The notes: generated from the sequence alone by a model not told the origin. 64,000 bases of DNA from Ralstonia sp. 25mfcol4.1 (GCF_900104095.1 NZ_FNJO01000014.1:62001-126000); one strand, 5' to 3'. Positions 18,131-27,156 are shown, numbered from the stretch's first letter. Numbers and translations are program-made.

Positions 18131-18206
18131 TGGTGCCGGCTGCAGGACTCGAACCCGCCACCTGATGATTACAAATCAACTGCTCTACCTGATGAGCTAA
18201 GCCGGC
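18131..18206 (-). tRNA. tRNA-Thr(UGU)
   Basis: The 76-nt gene folds as a full cloverleaf: acceptor GCCGGCT/AGCCGGC, D-arm GCTC...GAGC, anticodon loop TTTGTAA (anticodon TGT, reading ACA/ACG-type Thr codons), T-arm GCGGG-TTCGAGT-CCTGC, and an encoded CCA end. The anticodon stem GTTGA/TCATC has one T-T mismatch at the second pair. It lies between sspB and a strong terminator. Confidence 0.95.
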
Positions 18207-18258
18207 ATGTTTGGTGCAGACCGCGATTCTACTGCATGCGGTGTGTCTTGGCGATGGC

Positions 18259-18759
18259 TTATTTGACCACCTTCAGCGACGGCTTCTTGCCGCCGATGCG
18301 GGGTACGGGGGGCGGGTTCGGGTCGTCGTCCGAGCCGTCAGCGCCCTCTTCCGCCGTGACCGGTGCCGGCGTGTCGGCGTCTACCGGGGCCAGTTTGGGG
18401 GGCGGGTTGTTTTCGCGCTCCGTGGCGGCCTGGGTTTCGGGGACGCTGCGTTCCACCGGGAATGCCATGCCCTGGCCATTTTCGCGCGCATAGATCGCCA
18501 GCACGTTTTCCACGGGCACGTCGATCTTGCGCGAAACGCCACCGAAGCGTGCGCTGAAGGTAATCCACTCGTTGCCCATGTCCAGGCCGCTGGTCGCGTC
18601 GAAGCTGACGTTCAGCACGATTTCGTTGTTTTTTACGAACTCGCGCGGCACGTTGGTGTTGCCGTCGACAAAGACTGCGATATACGGCGTGAAGCCGTTA
18701 TCGGTACACCATTCGTAAATGGCGCGGATCAGGTAGGGCTTGGTGGAAGTTTCTGGCAT
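18259..18759 (-). CDS. sspB: ClpXP adaptor SspB
   Basis: The 166-residue protein has the SspB fold signature KPYLIRAIYEWCTDNGFTPYI, then FVDGNTNVPREFVKNNEIVLN and ISFSARFGG-like sequence WITFSARFGGVSRKIDVPVENVLAIYARENGQGM. SspB binds ssrA-tagged proteins and delivers them to ClpXP. The long Pro/acidic tail ends in PRIGGKKPSLKVVK, the conserved C-terminal ClpX-binding module. It lies 29 bp downstream of sspA on the same strand, the usual sspAB operon. Confidence 0.95.
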   Translation of the reverse strand: MPETSTKPYLIRAIYEWCTDNGFTPYIAVFVDGNTNVPREFVKNNEIVLNVSFDATSGLDMGNEWITFSARFGGVSRKIDVPVENVLAIYARENGQGMAFPVERSVPETQAATERENNPPPKLAPVDADTPAPVTAEEGADGSDDDPNPPPVPRIGGKKPSLKVVK

Positions 18760-18788
18760 TACGCTTGTGCGGTGGCGTCGGGTCCGTC

Positions 18789-19400
18789 TTAGCGACGCAT
18801 GACCTTTTCAGAGGGGGTCAGTGCTTCGATGTAGGCCGGGCGGCTGAAGATGCGTTCCGCGTACTTCAGCAGCGGCGCGGCGTTCTTCGACAGTTCGATG
18901 CCGTAATGGTCCAGGCGCCACAGCAGCGGGGCGATGGCCACGTCGAGCATCGAGAACTCTTCGCCCAGCATGTACTTGTTCTTGACGAAGATCGGCGCAA
19001 GCTGCGTCAGGCGGTCGCGGATGGCGGCGCGGGCACGCTCGTGGTTCTTCTCGGCGGCCTTGCCCTTTTCGTTCTCCAGCACGTAGACGTGGGTGAACAG
19101 TTCCTTTTCGAAGTTGAACAGGAACAGGCGGGCGCGCGCGCGCTGCACCGGGTCGGCCGGCATCAGCTGCGGGTGCGGGAACCGCTCGTCGATGTACTCG
19201 TTGATGATGTTCGATTCGTACAGGATCAGGTCGCGCTCGACGAGGATCGGCACCTGGCCGTACGGGTTCATGACCGAAATGTCTTCCGGCTTGTTGAACA
19301 GGTCAACGTCGCGGATCTCGAAGTCCATGCCCTTTTCGAACAGGACGAGGCGGCAACGTTGGGAAAACGGGCAAGTGGTACCCGAATACAACACCATCAT
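18789..19400 (-). CDS. sspA: Stringent starvation protein A (GST-fold RNA polymerase-associated)
   Basis: The 203-residue product has an N-terminal thioredoxin-like domain (MMVLYSGTTCPFSQRCRLV) and a C-terminal all-helical domain, as in glutathione S-transferases. SspA binds RNA polymerase and supports stationary-phase and stress transcription rather than acting as a GST. AAGGAATTC lies ahead of the ATG. It is the first gene of sspA-sspB and lies downstream of the petABC operon, an arrangement common in beta- and gamma-proteobacteria. Confidence 0.93.
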   Translation of the reverse strand: MMVLYSGTTCPFSQRCRLVLFEKGMDFEIRDVDLFNKPEDISVMNPYGQVPILVERDLILYESNIINEYIDERFPHPQLMPADPVQRARARLFLFNFEKELFTHVYVLENEKGKAAEKNHERARAAIRDRLTQLAPIFVKNKYMLGEEFSMLDVAIAPLLWRLDHYGIELSKNAAPLLKYAERIFSRPAYIEALTPSEKVMRR

Positions 19401-19584
19401 GGTTGAATTCCTTGGGTGTGAAGTGCGCCAAATCTATGGAAATTTGACGAACTTGGCGGTGCTAGGTCTGGACAGGGCAAACATTCTGTCAGAACGGCCC
19501 ATCGAAAAGCAAATTAGTTACAAATAGCCGACCTCTCCGGCAGGTGTCTTTCGCGGCGCTTTCTGCCCGGATAGCGCAAAACGA

Positions 19585-19631
19585 AAGGGCCGGCGCGGTG
19601 CTGCACTGCTGCAACTTCCGCGCCGGCCCTT
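19585..19631 (-). terminator. Terminator after petC
   Basis: A perfect 14-bp stem (AAGGGCCGGCGCGG with CCGCGCCGGCCCTT, 19-base loop) lies 66 bp past the cytochrome c1 stop codon. On the minus strand the right arm runs into CCCTTTCGTTTT, a T-rich end. It separates petABC from sspAB. Confidence 0.75.
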
Positions 19632-19696
19632 CCGGGGGCGAGTCATGCGTTGTTACATATTTCGTTACAACTGCCGGCCTTCGCGCCACGGCGGGC

Positions 19697-20440
19697 TTAC
19701 TTGACGTCCTTCCAGTACGCGGCGTTCAGGCGCCAGGCGAACACCGTCAGCACCCCCAGGAACAGCAGCACCCAGACGCCCAGGCGTTTGCGGTGGCTTT
19801 GGGCCGGTTCGGCCATCCAGTTCAGGTAATTCACCAGGTCAGCCACGGCCTGATCGTATTCCTGCGTGCTCATCTTGCCCGGGGTGATCTGCTCCCATCC
19901 GGCCAGCTTGTGCACCTTTTCGCCGTGCTCTTCCACCTCGGCGTACTTGGGCGCGCGCTGGCCCTGCAGTTCCCACAGCACGTGCGGCATGCCCACGCTC
20001 GGGAAGACCAGGTTGTTCCAGCCCGTGGCGCGCGCGTCGTCGCGGTAGAAGGTGCGCAGGTAGGTGTAGAGCCAGTCGTTGCCGCGTGCGCGGGCGATGA
20101 CCGACAGGTCCGGCGGGATGGCACCGAAGAAGGCCTTGGCATCCTTCGGGGGCATGGCGATCGTCATCGTTTCGCCAACCTTGTCGGCCGAGAACAGCAG
20201 GTTCTGGCGGATCTGGTCGTCCGTCAGGTCCAGGTCCTTGAGCCGGTTGTAGCGCATCATCGACGCGCCGTGGCAGTTCAGGCAATAGTTGACGAACAGC
20301 TTGGCGCCACGCTGCAGCGACGACACGTCGCTCGTGTCCAGCGGAGCCGGTTCCAGCGGATAACCGCCTTCTGAGGCCATCGCGGGCAGCGCGGCAAGGC
20401 ATGCGCCGACCAGTGCGAAGATCGAAAGCAACTTTTTCAT
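19697..20440 (-). CDS. petC: Ubiquinol-cytochrome c reductase cytochrome c1
   Basis: The 247-residue subunit has a signal peptide (MKKLLSIFALVGACLAALPAMA), the heme c site CLNCH at residues 53-57, a methionine-ligand region TIAMPP, and a C-terminal membrane anchor (VWVLLFLGVLTVFAWRL) ending in YWKDVK. It passes electrons from the Rieske centre to soluble cytochrome c. It is the last gene of petA-petB-petC, 37 bp after petB, and is followed by a strong terminator. Confidence 0.95.
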   Translation of the reverse strand: MKKLLSIFALVGACLAALPAMASEGGYPLEPAPLDTSDVSSLQRGAKLFVNYCLNCHGASMMRYNRLKDLDLTDDQIRQNLLFSADKVGETMTIAMPPKDAKAFFGAIPPDLSVIARARGNDWLYTYLRTFYRDDARATGWNNLVFPSVGMPHVLWELQGQRAPKYAEVEEHGEKVHKLAGWEQITPGKMSTQEYDQAVADLVNYLNWMAEPAQSHRKRLGVWVLLFLGVLTVFAWRLNAAYWKDVK

Positions 20441-20477
20441 CTTGTGTCCTTGTCCTCTTGTAGGGTCGCGCAGCGTC

Positions 20478-21881
20478 TTAGTGCGGATGGAACGTGACGC
20501 GCTCCGGCACCGGCTTGAACGTGCCGGCACGGCTCCACAGCGGCATGGTCAGGAAGAAGGCGAAGTACAGCAGCGTACCAAGCTGCGACACCTTCTCGCC
20601 CACCGGCGACGGCGGTTGCACGCCGAGGTAGCCGAGGACCAGGAACACCACCACGAAGACGATCAGGATCGACTTGTGGAAAGCGGGACGATAGCGGATG
20701 GACTTGACCGGCGAGCAGTCGAGCCACGGCATGAAGAACAGCACGATGACCGAGCCGCCCATCACCAGCACGCCCCAGAACTTGGCGTCGATGAAATAGA
20801 AGCCCACGGCCAGCACCACCAGCACGGCGATCGAGCCGATGCGGATGCGTGCATCCTTCGTGCGCAGGAACACCATGCCCAGCACGACCGCGAAGAACAG
20901 CCACAGGATCGGCAGGAAGTTCGACGTCGTGGCGCGCAGCATCGAGTAGAACGGCGTGAAGTACCACACCGGCGCGATGTGCGGCGGCGTCTTCAGCGGG
21001 TCGGCCGGGAAGAAGTTGTTGGCTTCCAGGAAGTAGCCGCCGACTTCCGGGAAAAAGAAGATCACGGCCGAGAAAATGATCAGGAAGCCGGTCACGCCCA
21101 GCAGATCGTGCACCGAGTAGTACGGATGGAACGGGATGCCATCCAGCGGGATGCCGTTTTCGTCCTTCTTGGCCTTGATTTCCACGCCGTCCGGGTTGTT
21201 CGAACCGACTTCGTGCAGCGCGATGATGTGCGCCACCACCAGGCCCAGCAGCACCAGCGGCACTGCAATGACGTGGAACGAGAAGAAGCGGTTCAGCGTG
21301 GCATCGCTCACCACGTAGTCACCACGGATGAACAGCGACAGGTCCTGGCCGATCACCGGGATCGCCGAGAACAGGTTCACGATCACCTGCGCGCCCCAGT
21401 ACGACATCTGGCCCCACGGCAGCAGGTAGCCCATGAACGCTTCGGCCATCAGGCACAGGAAGATCAGGCAGCCGAAAATCCAGACCAGCTCGCGCGGCTT
21501 GCGGTACGAGCCGTACAGCAGCCCGCGGAACATGTGCAGGTACACCACGACGAAGAACGCCGAGGCGCCCGTGGAATGCATGTAGCGCACCAGCCAGCCC
21601 CACGGGACCTCGCGCATGATGAATTCCACGCTGGCGAACGCCACGGGAATGCCGGCCGCGTTGAGCGTGCCGTCCGGCTTGTAGTTCATCACCAGGAAGA
21701 TGCCGGTGACGATCTGGATGACCAGCACCAGCAGCGCCAGCGATCCGAAGAAGTACCAGAAGTTGAAGTTCTTCGGTGCGTAATACTTGGAGAGGTGGTC
21801 TTCCCAAAGCTGGGTTGCGGGGAAACGGGCGTCGATCCAGCCCAGCAGCCCGGTAGTCTTGACTTCTTTTTCGGCCGCCAT
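20478..21881 (-). CDS. petB: Ubiquinol-cytochrome c reductase cytochrome b
   Basis: The 467-residue membrane subunit carries both b hemes and the quinone sites. Heme-ligand histidines appear as H102/H116 and H203/H218. GYLLPWGQMSYWGAQV marks the Qo side. The usual PEWY loop reads PVWY (304-307), a form known in beta/gamma-proteobacterial enzymes. The C-terminal region adds extra hydrophobic segments beyond residue 400. AAGGAG is ten bases ahead of the ATG at 21881; a GTG two codons earlier is too close to it. The gene overlaps the petA stop region, indicating coupling. Confidence 0.95.
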   Translation of the reverse strand: MAAEKEVKTTGLLGWIDARFPATQLWEDHLSKYYAPKNFNFWYFFGSLALLVLVIQIVTGIFLVMNYKPDGTLNAAGIPVAFASVEFIMREVPWGWLVRYMHSTGASAFFVVVYLHMFRGLLYGSYRKPRELVWIFGCLIFLCLMAEAFMGYLLPWGQMSYWGAQVIVNLFSAIPVIGQDLSLFIRGDYVVSDATLNRFFSFHVIAVPLVLLGLVVAHIIALHEVGSNNPDGVEIKAKKDENGIPLDGIPFHPYYSVHDLLGVTGFLIIFSAVIFFFPEVGGYFLEANNFFPADPLKTPPHIAPVWYFTPFYSMLRATTSNFLPILWLFFAVVLGMVFLRTKDARIRIGSIAVLVVLAVGFYFIDAKFWGVLVMGGSVIVLFFMPWLDCSPVKSIRYRPAFHKSILIVFVVVFLVLGYLGVQPPSPVGEKVSQLGTLLYFAFFLTMPLWSRAGTFKPVPERVTFHPH

Positions 21882-21883
21882 GA

Positions 21884-22501
21884 TCACGCTTCTCCTTTCT
21901 CGTCCTTGCCGATCACGATCTTGGTGTCGGACAGGAACTGGTACGGGGGTACGTCAAGATTCTGCGGGGCAGGCTTGTTCTTGAACACGCGGCCTGCCAG
22001 ATCGAAGGTGGAACCGTGGCAGGGACACAGGAAGCCGGGGTCCGCGCCAAGCTGCGGGTTGGCGCCAGAGGCGAACGGGCCCGAGGGAGAACAGCCAAGA
22101 TGGGAGCAGATGCCGACCACGACCAGCAGGTCCTTGTGTTCGGCGCGCGAGCGGGTCTCGTTCTTGCAATAGTCCGGCGTCTTCATGGTGAAGGGAACGT
22201 CCGAACCGGGATCCGCGACCTCTGCGTCGGTCTTCTTGAGCGAGGCAAGCATTTCGGGGGTACGGCGCAGGATCCAGACCGGTTTGCCGCGCCATTCAAC
22301 CGTCATCATTTCGCCGGGTTTCAGGCCGCCCACGTCGGCTTCGACGGGCGCCCCGGCGGCCTTGGCCTTTTCCGACGGGGCAAAGGTGCTGACGAACGGT
22401 ACTGCTACTGCAACGCCTCCTACGCCGCCCGCGACAGATGTCGCGATCAACCAATTGCGGCGACCTTTGTCTACGTTCTTCACGTCTTGCTGGTCACTCA
22501 T
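21884..22501 (-). CDS. petA: Ubiquinol-cytochrome c reductase Rieske iron-sulfur subunit
   Basis: The 205-residue protein has an N-terminal twin-arginine-like segment (KGRRNWLIATSVAGGVGGVAVA) that stays as the membrane anchor, and the two cluster-binding boxes CSHLGC and CPCHGS near the C-terminus. It takes the first electron from ubiquinol in the bc1 complex. It heads the petABC operon. A perfect TATAAT lies about 48 bases upstream. Rieske export depends on the Tat system, whose genes tatABC are about 5 kb away in this window. Confidence 0.95.
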   Translation of the reverse strand: MSDQQDVKNVDKGRRNWLIATSVAGGVGGVAVAVPFVSTFAPSEKAKAAGAPVEADVGGLKPGEMMTVEWRGKPVWILRRTPEMLASLKKTDAEVADPGSDVPFTMKTPDYCKNETRSRAEHKDLLVVVGICSHLGCSPSGPFASGANPQLGADPGFLCPCHGSTFDLAGRVFKNKPAPQNLDVPPYQFLSDTKIVIGKDEKGEA

Positions 22502-22548
22502 TCCAAACCCCAGGGGATGTCATCAATTGAATCCTGCGTCAACAAAAA

Positions 22549-22554
22549 ATTATA
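22549..22554 (-). promoter_or_regulatory. Candidate petA -10 box (TATAAT)
   Basis: A consensus TATAAT on the minus strand lies 48 bases ahead of petA, giving a leader of about 40 nt. No good -35 is seen at 16-18 bp. Confidence 0.45.
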
Positions 22555-22745
22555 CCTGAGGCACATCTGGCGACGATAGGCGAACTACTGATAGCCGTGG
22601 CGCCGATAATCGTTCATGGGATCGGATGTGGGATCGCAGCACAGAGCGTTCTAATGCGGCATCCAGACTTGCACTCGAGGTTGCGATGATGCAGGCTTTG
22701 TCAAATACAAACGTTAATCTGGAACAACAAATTGGAGAAAAACCG

Positions 22746-23180
22746 ATGGGAATGATGAGCGAGTTTCGAACTTTCGCGATGCGCGGCAACGTGATCGATC
22801 TGGCTGTGGGTGTGATCATCGGCGCTGCGTTCGGGAAGATCGTCGATTCTGTCGTCAACGACCTGATCATGCCGCTGGTGGGCCGCGTCCTGGGCAAGCT
22901 CGATTTTTCCAACATGTTCATCATGCTGGCCGAGCCGCCGCCGGGTGTGCCGCACACCCTCGATGCATTGAAGAAGGCCGGCGTGCCGGTGTTCGCCTAC
23001 GGCAATTTCCTGACCATTGTGGTCAACTTTGTCATCCTCGCGTTCATCATTTTCCTGATGGTCCGGGCGTTCAACAAGATGCGCGAGAAGGAGCAGGAAG
23101 CCCCGAAGCCGGCCGAAACGCCCGAGGACATCAAGCTGCTGCGCGAAATTCGCGACAGCCTGAAGGCCCCGCGCGCCTGA
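22746..23180 (+). CDS. mscL: Large-conductance mechanosensitive channel MscL
   Basis: The 144-residue protein has the MscL signature [30 protein letters not shown] (split over the first helix), a periplasmic loop, a second membrane helix ([19 protein letters not shown]) and a charged C-terminal helix ending [14 protein letters not shown]. It opens under membrane tension during hypo-osmotic shock. GGAG lies nine bases ahead of the ATG at 22746. The frame is open further upstream, but the extra residues do not belong to the family. Confidence 0.95.
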   Translation: MGMMSEFRTFAMRGNVIDLAVGVIIGAAFGKIVDSVVNDLIMPLVGRVLGKLDFSNMFIMLAEPPPGVPHTLDALKKAGVPVFAYGNFLTIVVNFVILAFIIFLMVRAFNKMREKEQEAPKPAETPEDIKLLREIRDSLKAPRA

Positions 23181-23222
23181 TCGCGCCGGATCTGGCTGGC
23201 TGAAAATTCCGGGCCTGGCTGC

Positions 23223-23969
23223 TCAGACCGGGTTCGGAATATCGATGAAGGTGTGGCGCAGGTCGAAGCGTTGCGCCAGATGTTCGCCCACGGCCCGGAT
23301 GCCATATCGCTCCGTGGCGTGGTGGCCCGCCGCGATATAGGCTACCCCGCTCTCTCGCGCCAGATGCGTGGTGGGCTCCGACACTTCCCCGCTCAGGTAA
23401 ACATCGACGCCCGCCGCGACGGCCGCCGCGAAATACCCCTGCGCGCCGCCGGTGCACCAGCCCACGCTGCGAACCATCTGATCCGGATCGCCAAGGGTGA
23501 GCGGTTCGCGATCGAGCACGCCACCCACGTGGGCGGCGAAGGCGTGCAGCGGCATCGGCTGTGGCAACGTGCCCGTCCAGCCGAGTTGGTCGTCGCTGAA
23601 ACGACCGTTGGGTGCGATGCCCAGTTGCAGGCCCAGTTGCGCGTTGTTGCCCAGTTCCGCGTGATTATCCAGCGGTAGGTGGAACGCCAACAGGTTGATG
23701 TCGGCCGCCAGCAGTTTCTTCAATCGTGCGTGTTTTTGACCGATGACACGTGCATCTTCGTTCTTCCAGAAGTAGCCGTGATGCACCAGGATGGCGTCGG
23801 CACCGGCTTCGATGGCCGCGTCGATCAGCGCCAGGCTCGCGGTGACGCCAGTGACGACGTGGGTGACTTCCGGGCGACCTTGCACTTGGAGCCCATTCGG
23901 GCAATAGTCCTTGAAGCGGGAAACTTCCAGCAGGTCGTTCAAGTACAATTCCAGCTCTTTGGTTTTCAT
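23223..23969 (-). CDS. NIF3-like dinuclear metal-centre protein (YbgI family)
   Basis: The 248-residue protein has the NIF3/YbgI hallmarks: [11 protein letters not shown] near residue 20, an ILVHHGYFW metal-binding pair, [14 protein letters not shown], and the C-terminal GHHATERYG with further metal ligands. Members form hexameric toroids with a di-metal site. Proposed activities include GTP cyclohydrolase I-like reactions, but the in vivo role is unsettled. Its start codon is only 20 bp from the divergent HtrA-type gene. Confidence 0.9.
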   Translation of the reverse strand: MKTKELELYLNDLLEVSRFKDYCPNGLQVQGRPEVTHVVTGVTASLALIDAAIEAGADAILVHHGYFWKNEDARVIGQKHARLKKLLAADINLLAFHLPLDNHAELGNNAQLGLQLGIAPNGRFSDDQLGWTGTLPQPMPLHAFAAHVGGVLDREPLTLGDPDQMVRSVGWCTGGAQGYFAAAVAAGVDVYLSGEVSEPTTHLARESGVAYIAAGHHATERYGIRAVGEHLAQRFDLRHTFIDIPNPV

Positions 23970-23989
23970 TTTCTGGTCAAAACTCCGAT

Positions 23990-25183
23990 ATGTTGCGCCG
24001 ATTCTGGCTGTTCTTCGCTCAGGCCGTCACGGTCGTGCTGGCCGTGTGGTTTGTGATAGCCACGCTCAAACCCGAGTGGCTGCAACGCGGTCGGGTGGCC
24101 GTGCAGTCGGGGTCGCCTATCGTGGCACTGAAGGAAGTCGTGCCAAGCGTGGCTGGCTCCGCAGCCCAGGGTTCCTATAGCGATGCCGCCAAGGAAGCCA
24201 TGCCCGCGGTGGTCAACATTTTCACCAGCAAGAACGGCACGAAACGGTCGCCCAATCCGCAGGCGGAAGATCCGTGGTTCCGGTTCTTCTTTGGCGACCG
24301 GCTGCCGGAACGCCAGGAGCCCGTGTCCAGCCTGGGTTCGGGCGTGATCGTCAGCGCCGAGGGTTACATTCTAACCAACCACCATGTGGTGGATGGCGCC
24401 GATGAAATCGAGGTGGCGCTGACCGACGGCCGCAAGGCTAACGCCAAGGTCGTGGGCTCCGATCCCGAGACCGATCTGGCCGTCCTCAAGATCACGCTCA
24501 AGGATCTGCCAGCCATTACGCTGGGGCGCATCGAGAACGTGAAGGTGGGCGATGTGGTGCTGGCCATCGGCAATCCGTTCGGCGTGGGCCAGACGGTGAC
24601 GATGGGTATCGTCTCGGCGCTGGGACGCAGCCACCTGGGCATCAATACGTTCGAGAACTTCATCCAGACCGACGCGGCGATCAACCCCGGCAACTCGGGC
24701 GGCGCGCTGGTGGATGCCCAGGGCAACCTGCTGGGCATCAACACTGCCATCTATTCGCGCTCCGGCGGTTCGCTGGGTATCGGTTTCGCTATCCCCGTCT
24801 CGACGGCCAAGCAGGTGATGGAGTCGATCATTTCGACCGGCAGCGTGACGCGCGGCTGGATAGGCGTGGAGCCCCAGGACCTGACCCCGGAGATCGCCGA
24901 GTCGTTTGGCCTGGACGCGAAGGAAGGCGCGCTGATCGCCGCAGTGGTCCAGGGCGGCCCGGCCGACAAGGCCGGCGTGAAGCCCGGCGACGTACTGGTA
25001 TCGGTCGACAACCAGGTGATTTCCGATACGACGGCGCTACTCAATGCCATCGCCCAGCTCAAGCCCGGCGCCGAAGTGAAGATGAAGGTCATTCGCCGCG
25101 GCAAGCCTGCCGAACTCGCCGTGATGATCGGCAAGCGCCCGCCTCCGCCGCGCCGCGCCATGCCGCTGGACGAGGAAGAGTGA
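23990..25183 (+). CDS. HtrA/DegS-like periplasmic serine endoprotease
   Basis: The 397-residue S1C-family protease has an N-terminal membrane anchor ([21 protein letters not shown]), a trypsin-like domain with H132 (NHHVVDG), D162 (ETDLAVLKI) and S236 (GNSGGAL), and one PDZ domain (about residues 285-380; [22 protein letters not shown]). One PDZ plus an uncleaved anchor resembles DegS/AlgW, which start the envelope-stress sigma-E cascade. No rseA/rpoE genes are nearby. No Shine-Dalgarno motif is clear ahead of the ATG. The tail is Pro/Arg-rich. Confidence 0.92.
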   Translation: MLRRFWLFFAQAVTVVLAVWFVIATLKPEWLQRGRVAVQSGSPIVALKEVVPSVAGSAAQGSYSDAAKEAMPAVVNIFTSKNGTKRSPNPQAEDPWFRFFFGDRLPERQEPVSSLGSGVIVSAEGYILTNHHVVDGADEIEVALTDGRKANAKVVGSDPETDLAVLKITLKDLPAITLGRIENVKVGDVVLAIGNPFGVGQTVTMGIVSALGRSHLGINTFENFIQTDAAINPGNSGGALVDAQGNLLGINTAIYSRSGGSLGIGFAIPVSTAKQVMESIISTGSVTRGWIGVEPQDLTPEIAESFGLDAKEGALIAAVVQGGPADKAGVKPGDVLVSVDNQVISDTTALLNAIAQLKPGAEVKMKVIRRGKPAELAVMIGKRPPPPRRAMPLDEEE

Positions 25184-25258
25184 TGGTTTGCAGGCGGCTT
25201 CGCAGCCGCCCTTCGGCTGGCTGACGGTCAGCCGAACCATAGCGTTACAGCTTCATTG

Positions 25259-25293
25259 CAAAAGCCCCTGCCAGTGATGGCCGGGGCTTTTTT
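25259..25293 (+). terminator. Intrinsic terminator after the HtrA-type gene
   Basis: AAAGCCCC and GGGGCTTTTTT arms, with an inner GCCA/TGGC pair, form a stem followed by a run of six T. It lies about 75 bp past the stop codon. Confidence 0.8.
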
Positions 25294-25664
25294 GTATTCT
25301 GGCAGGTGCCTGCCGGTAATTGATACGACCTGCAATATGGGCTGCGAACCGATGATGCGACCACGGTCGCGGCAATCGATCTCGCCTCGCACCAGCTGTG
25401 CACCCTCTGGAAGGAGGCCTGCGACAACGGCGCAGGACAGGAACGCAACACGAGACCGAATTGCGCGCGGATCTTCCCTCCCGCCCAATGCTGTACAAAT
25501 GCCATCGGGAACGATCAGCCACGGCTGACGCCGAGCGCGTCCCTTGTGATGCGGGGCGTCCCGCGTCACCATTTCGGCCCACTCCGCATTTCATCCTCGC
25601 CAGCCAGGGACCAGTACGGAAGGCGAGAGCCGTGACGCGCGGCCCTATGCGTCACACCAATAAC
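25294..25664. other. 371-bp stretch without a supported gene, between two terminators
   Basis: Short frames cross this stretch on both strands, but none has a ribosome site or recognisable protein. It lies downstream of both convergent neighbours (HtrA-type gene and porin). It may be decayed sequence or hold a small RNA; nothing specific is visible. Confidence 0.4.
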
Positions 25665-25698
25665 AAAACGCCGGCATCCTTGCGGATGCCGGCGTTTT
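25665..25698. terminator. Bidirectional intrinsic terminator after the porin gene
   Basis: AAAACGCCGGCATCC-4 bp-GGATGCCGGCGTTTT is a perfect 15-bp stem with A/T flanks on both sides. It lies 40 bp past the porin stop codon on the minus strand. Confidence 0.9.
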
Positions 25699-25738
25699 GA
25701 TCAAGCCGAATCTGAAGCGGGCTTACACCCGCGTCAAA

Positions 25739-26902
25739 TTAGAACTTGTGGCGAACACCAACCACAGCGCCGAACTGGTTCGACGAGCCGCGGGTCGCGC
25801 CGAAGCCCGAACCTGCTGCGCCGGTACCCGACAGACCCAGGGTCGAGCCGTCCTTGTTCTTTGCGTAGGCAACGTTGAAGTATGCGTCGGTACGCTTCGA
25901 GAAAGCGTAGTCCGTCGACACCACGAAGCTCCACGGATCAGCACCGGTGTTGCGGAAGTCCTGGTAGTAAGCTGCGCCGGTCAGCGACAGAGCCGGCGTC
26001 AGTTGGTAGCCAGCACCCAGCCAGTACAGATTCGAAACGCTGGCGACCGTGGTGTTCAGCGTGTTCACGCCGCCCGGCAGAACAGCGCCATTCAGAGCGT
26101 GAGCGTAACGGTAGCCAGCGAACACCTTGGCCGGGCCGAATGCGTACGTACCTGCAACCGAAGCACGTTGAATCTTGGCATCGCCGAGAGCCGTCGTGTA
26201 CGGGTTCGCGCCGATGTTGGTTTCGTCAAACACGGCACCGATCGAGAACGGGCCACCGTTGTAAATCAGACTTGCGCTGTACTCACGGCCCGTCTTGTAC
26301 GAACCCGGGAATTCGCCACCGGTACCTTGGTACAGGGTCGTACCAACCGTCGAAGCGGTGCCGCCGGTGTTCGAACCTTGGCTGTACAGCAGCGAGGCGG
26401 TCAGGCCACCGAACGTGCCGGTGTACTTGATCGAGTTGTCGGCGCGCGACTGGAACTCGGTACCTTGCGAGGTGATCGAGTAGTTCGACGAGATTGCCAT
26501 CGGGTCGAAGGCCAGACCGAAGTCATAGAACGGCGTTTGGTGGCGACCCAGGGTCAGCGTGCCGAACTGGCTTTGCACACCAACGAAGGCTTGGCGACCG
26601 AACAGGCGGTTACCTTGCCCCGACGTACCGGTGTCAACGCTGAAACCGCTTTCCAGGACGAACACGCCCTTCAGGCCGCCGCCCAGGTCTTCCACGCCAC
26701 GCAGGCCCCAACGGCTGCCGGACATGTTGCCCGAGTTCAGACGGACTACGTCGTGGCTACCGGTTTGGCCGAGTTGGTTCGGCTGGTGGTTCTGGTACTC
26801 AATACCAGCGTCAACCACACCGTACAGGGTCACGCTCGACTGGGCATAGGCACCGCCGGCGGCCAGAGCGGCAACGGCAGCTGCAAACAGTTTCATCTTC
26901 AT
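25739..26902 (-). CDS. Gram-negative general porin (Burkholderiales type)
   Basis: The 387-residue protein has a signal peptide (MKMKLFAAAVAALAAGGAYA) and then QSSVTLYGVVDAGIEY, the standard start of beta-proteobacterial trimeric porins. LGGGLKGVFVLESGFSVDTG and FGRQAFVGVQSQFGTLTLGRHQTP follow, typical of the family. It ends in phenylalanine (GVRHKF), the outer-membrane assembly signal. It forms a diffusion channel for small hydrophilic solutes. AAGGAAAG precedes the ATG. Codon use favours common codons (AAC, GTC, CTG), fitting high expression. Confidence 0.95.
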   Translation of the reverse strand: MKMKLFAAAVAALAAGGAYAQSSVTLYGVVDAGIEYQNHQPNQLGQTGSHDVVRLNSGNMSGSRWGLRGVEDLGGGLKGVFVLESGFSVDTGTSGQGNRLFGRQAFVGVQSQFGTLTLGRHQTPFYDFGLAFDPMAISSNYSITSQGTEFQSRADNSIKYTGTFGGLTASLLYSQGSNTGGTASTVGTTLYQGTGGEFPGSYKTGREYSASLIYNGGPFSIGAVFDETNIGANPYTTALGDAKIQRASVAGTYAFGPAKVFAGYRYAHALNGAVLPGGVNTLNTTVASVSNLYWLGAGYQLTPALSLTGAAYYQDFRNTGADPWSFVVSTDYAFSKRTDAYFNVAYAKNKDGSTLGLSGTGAAGSGFGATRGSSNQFGAVVGVRHKF

Positions 26903-26986
26903 ATCGACACTTTCCTTGTCAACTGATTGGGAAATCTTGGTTGCCCAAGTGCTTGGGCGACGCATTAACCTTCACGTCTGCGTCGT

Positions 26987-27014
26987 ATTATGTGTCACCC
27001 CCCCAGCGCGTCAG
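26987..27014 (-). promoter_or_regulatory. Candidate porin promoter
   Basis: CTGACG (-35, 4 of 6 matches), 16 bp, then CATAAT (-10, 5 of 6) on the minus strand. The predicted leader is about 80 nt. Confidence 0.4.
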
Positions 27015-27028
27015 AAGTCTTTTTCGCC

Positions 27029-27043
27029 GTAAACACGGTTTAC
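27029..27043. promoter_or_regulatory. Short palindrome upstream of the porin promoter
   Basis: GTAAAC-ACG-GTTTAC is a perfect 6-bp dyad just upstream of the candidate -35. It may be an operator; no specific regulator can be named. Confidence 0.3.
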
Positions 27044-27156
27044 CGACGCGTCTTGTTGTGACGAAGCAACAGCAAACAGGGAGGATTTCACCACTTTGGT
27101 GCAAAACAGCGCATTCAGCCCACCGGGATACAGGCCGTTAACATCTCTCGGGGAAC

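Noticed and set aside
20442-22172. A 576-codon plus-strand frame opposite petB and petA
   Set aside because: It has low-complexity His/Arg/Gln composition and lies fully opposite well-conserved cytochrome bc1 genes.
25228-25572. A 114-codon minus-strand frame between the HtrA-type gene and the porin
   Set aside because: It runs through the stem of a strong terminator, has no ribosome site and resembles no family I know.
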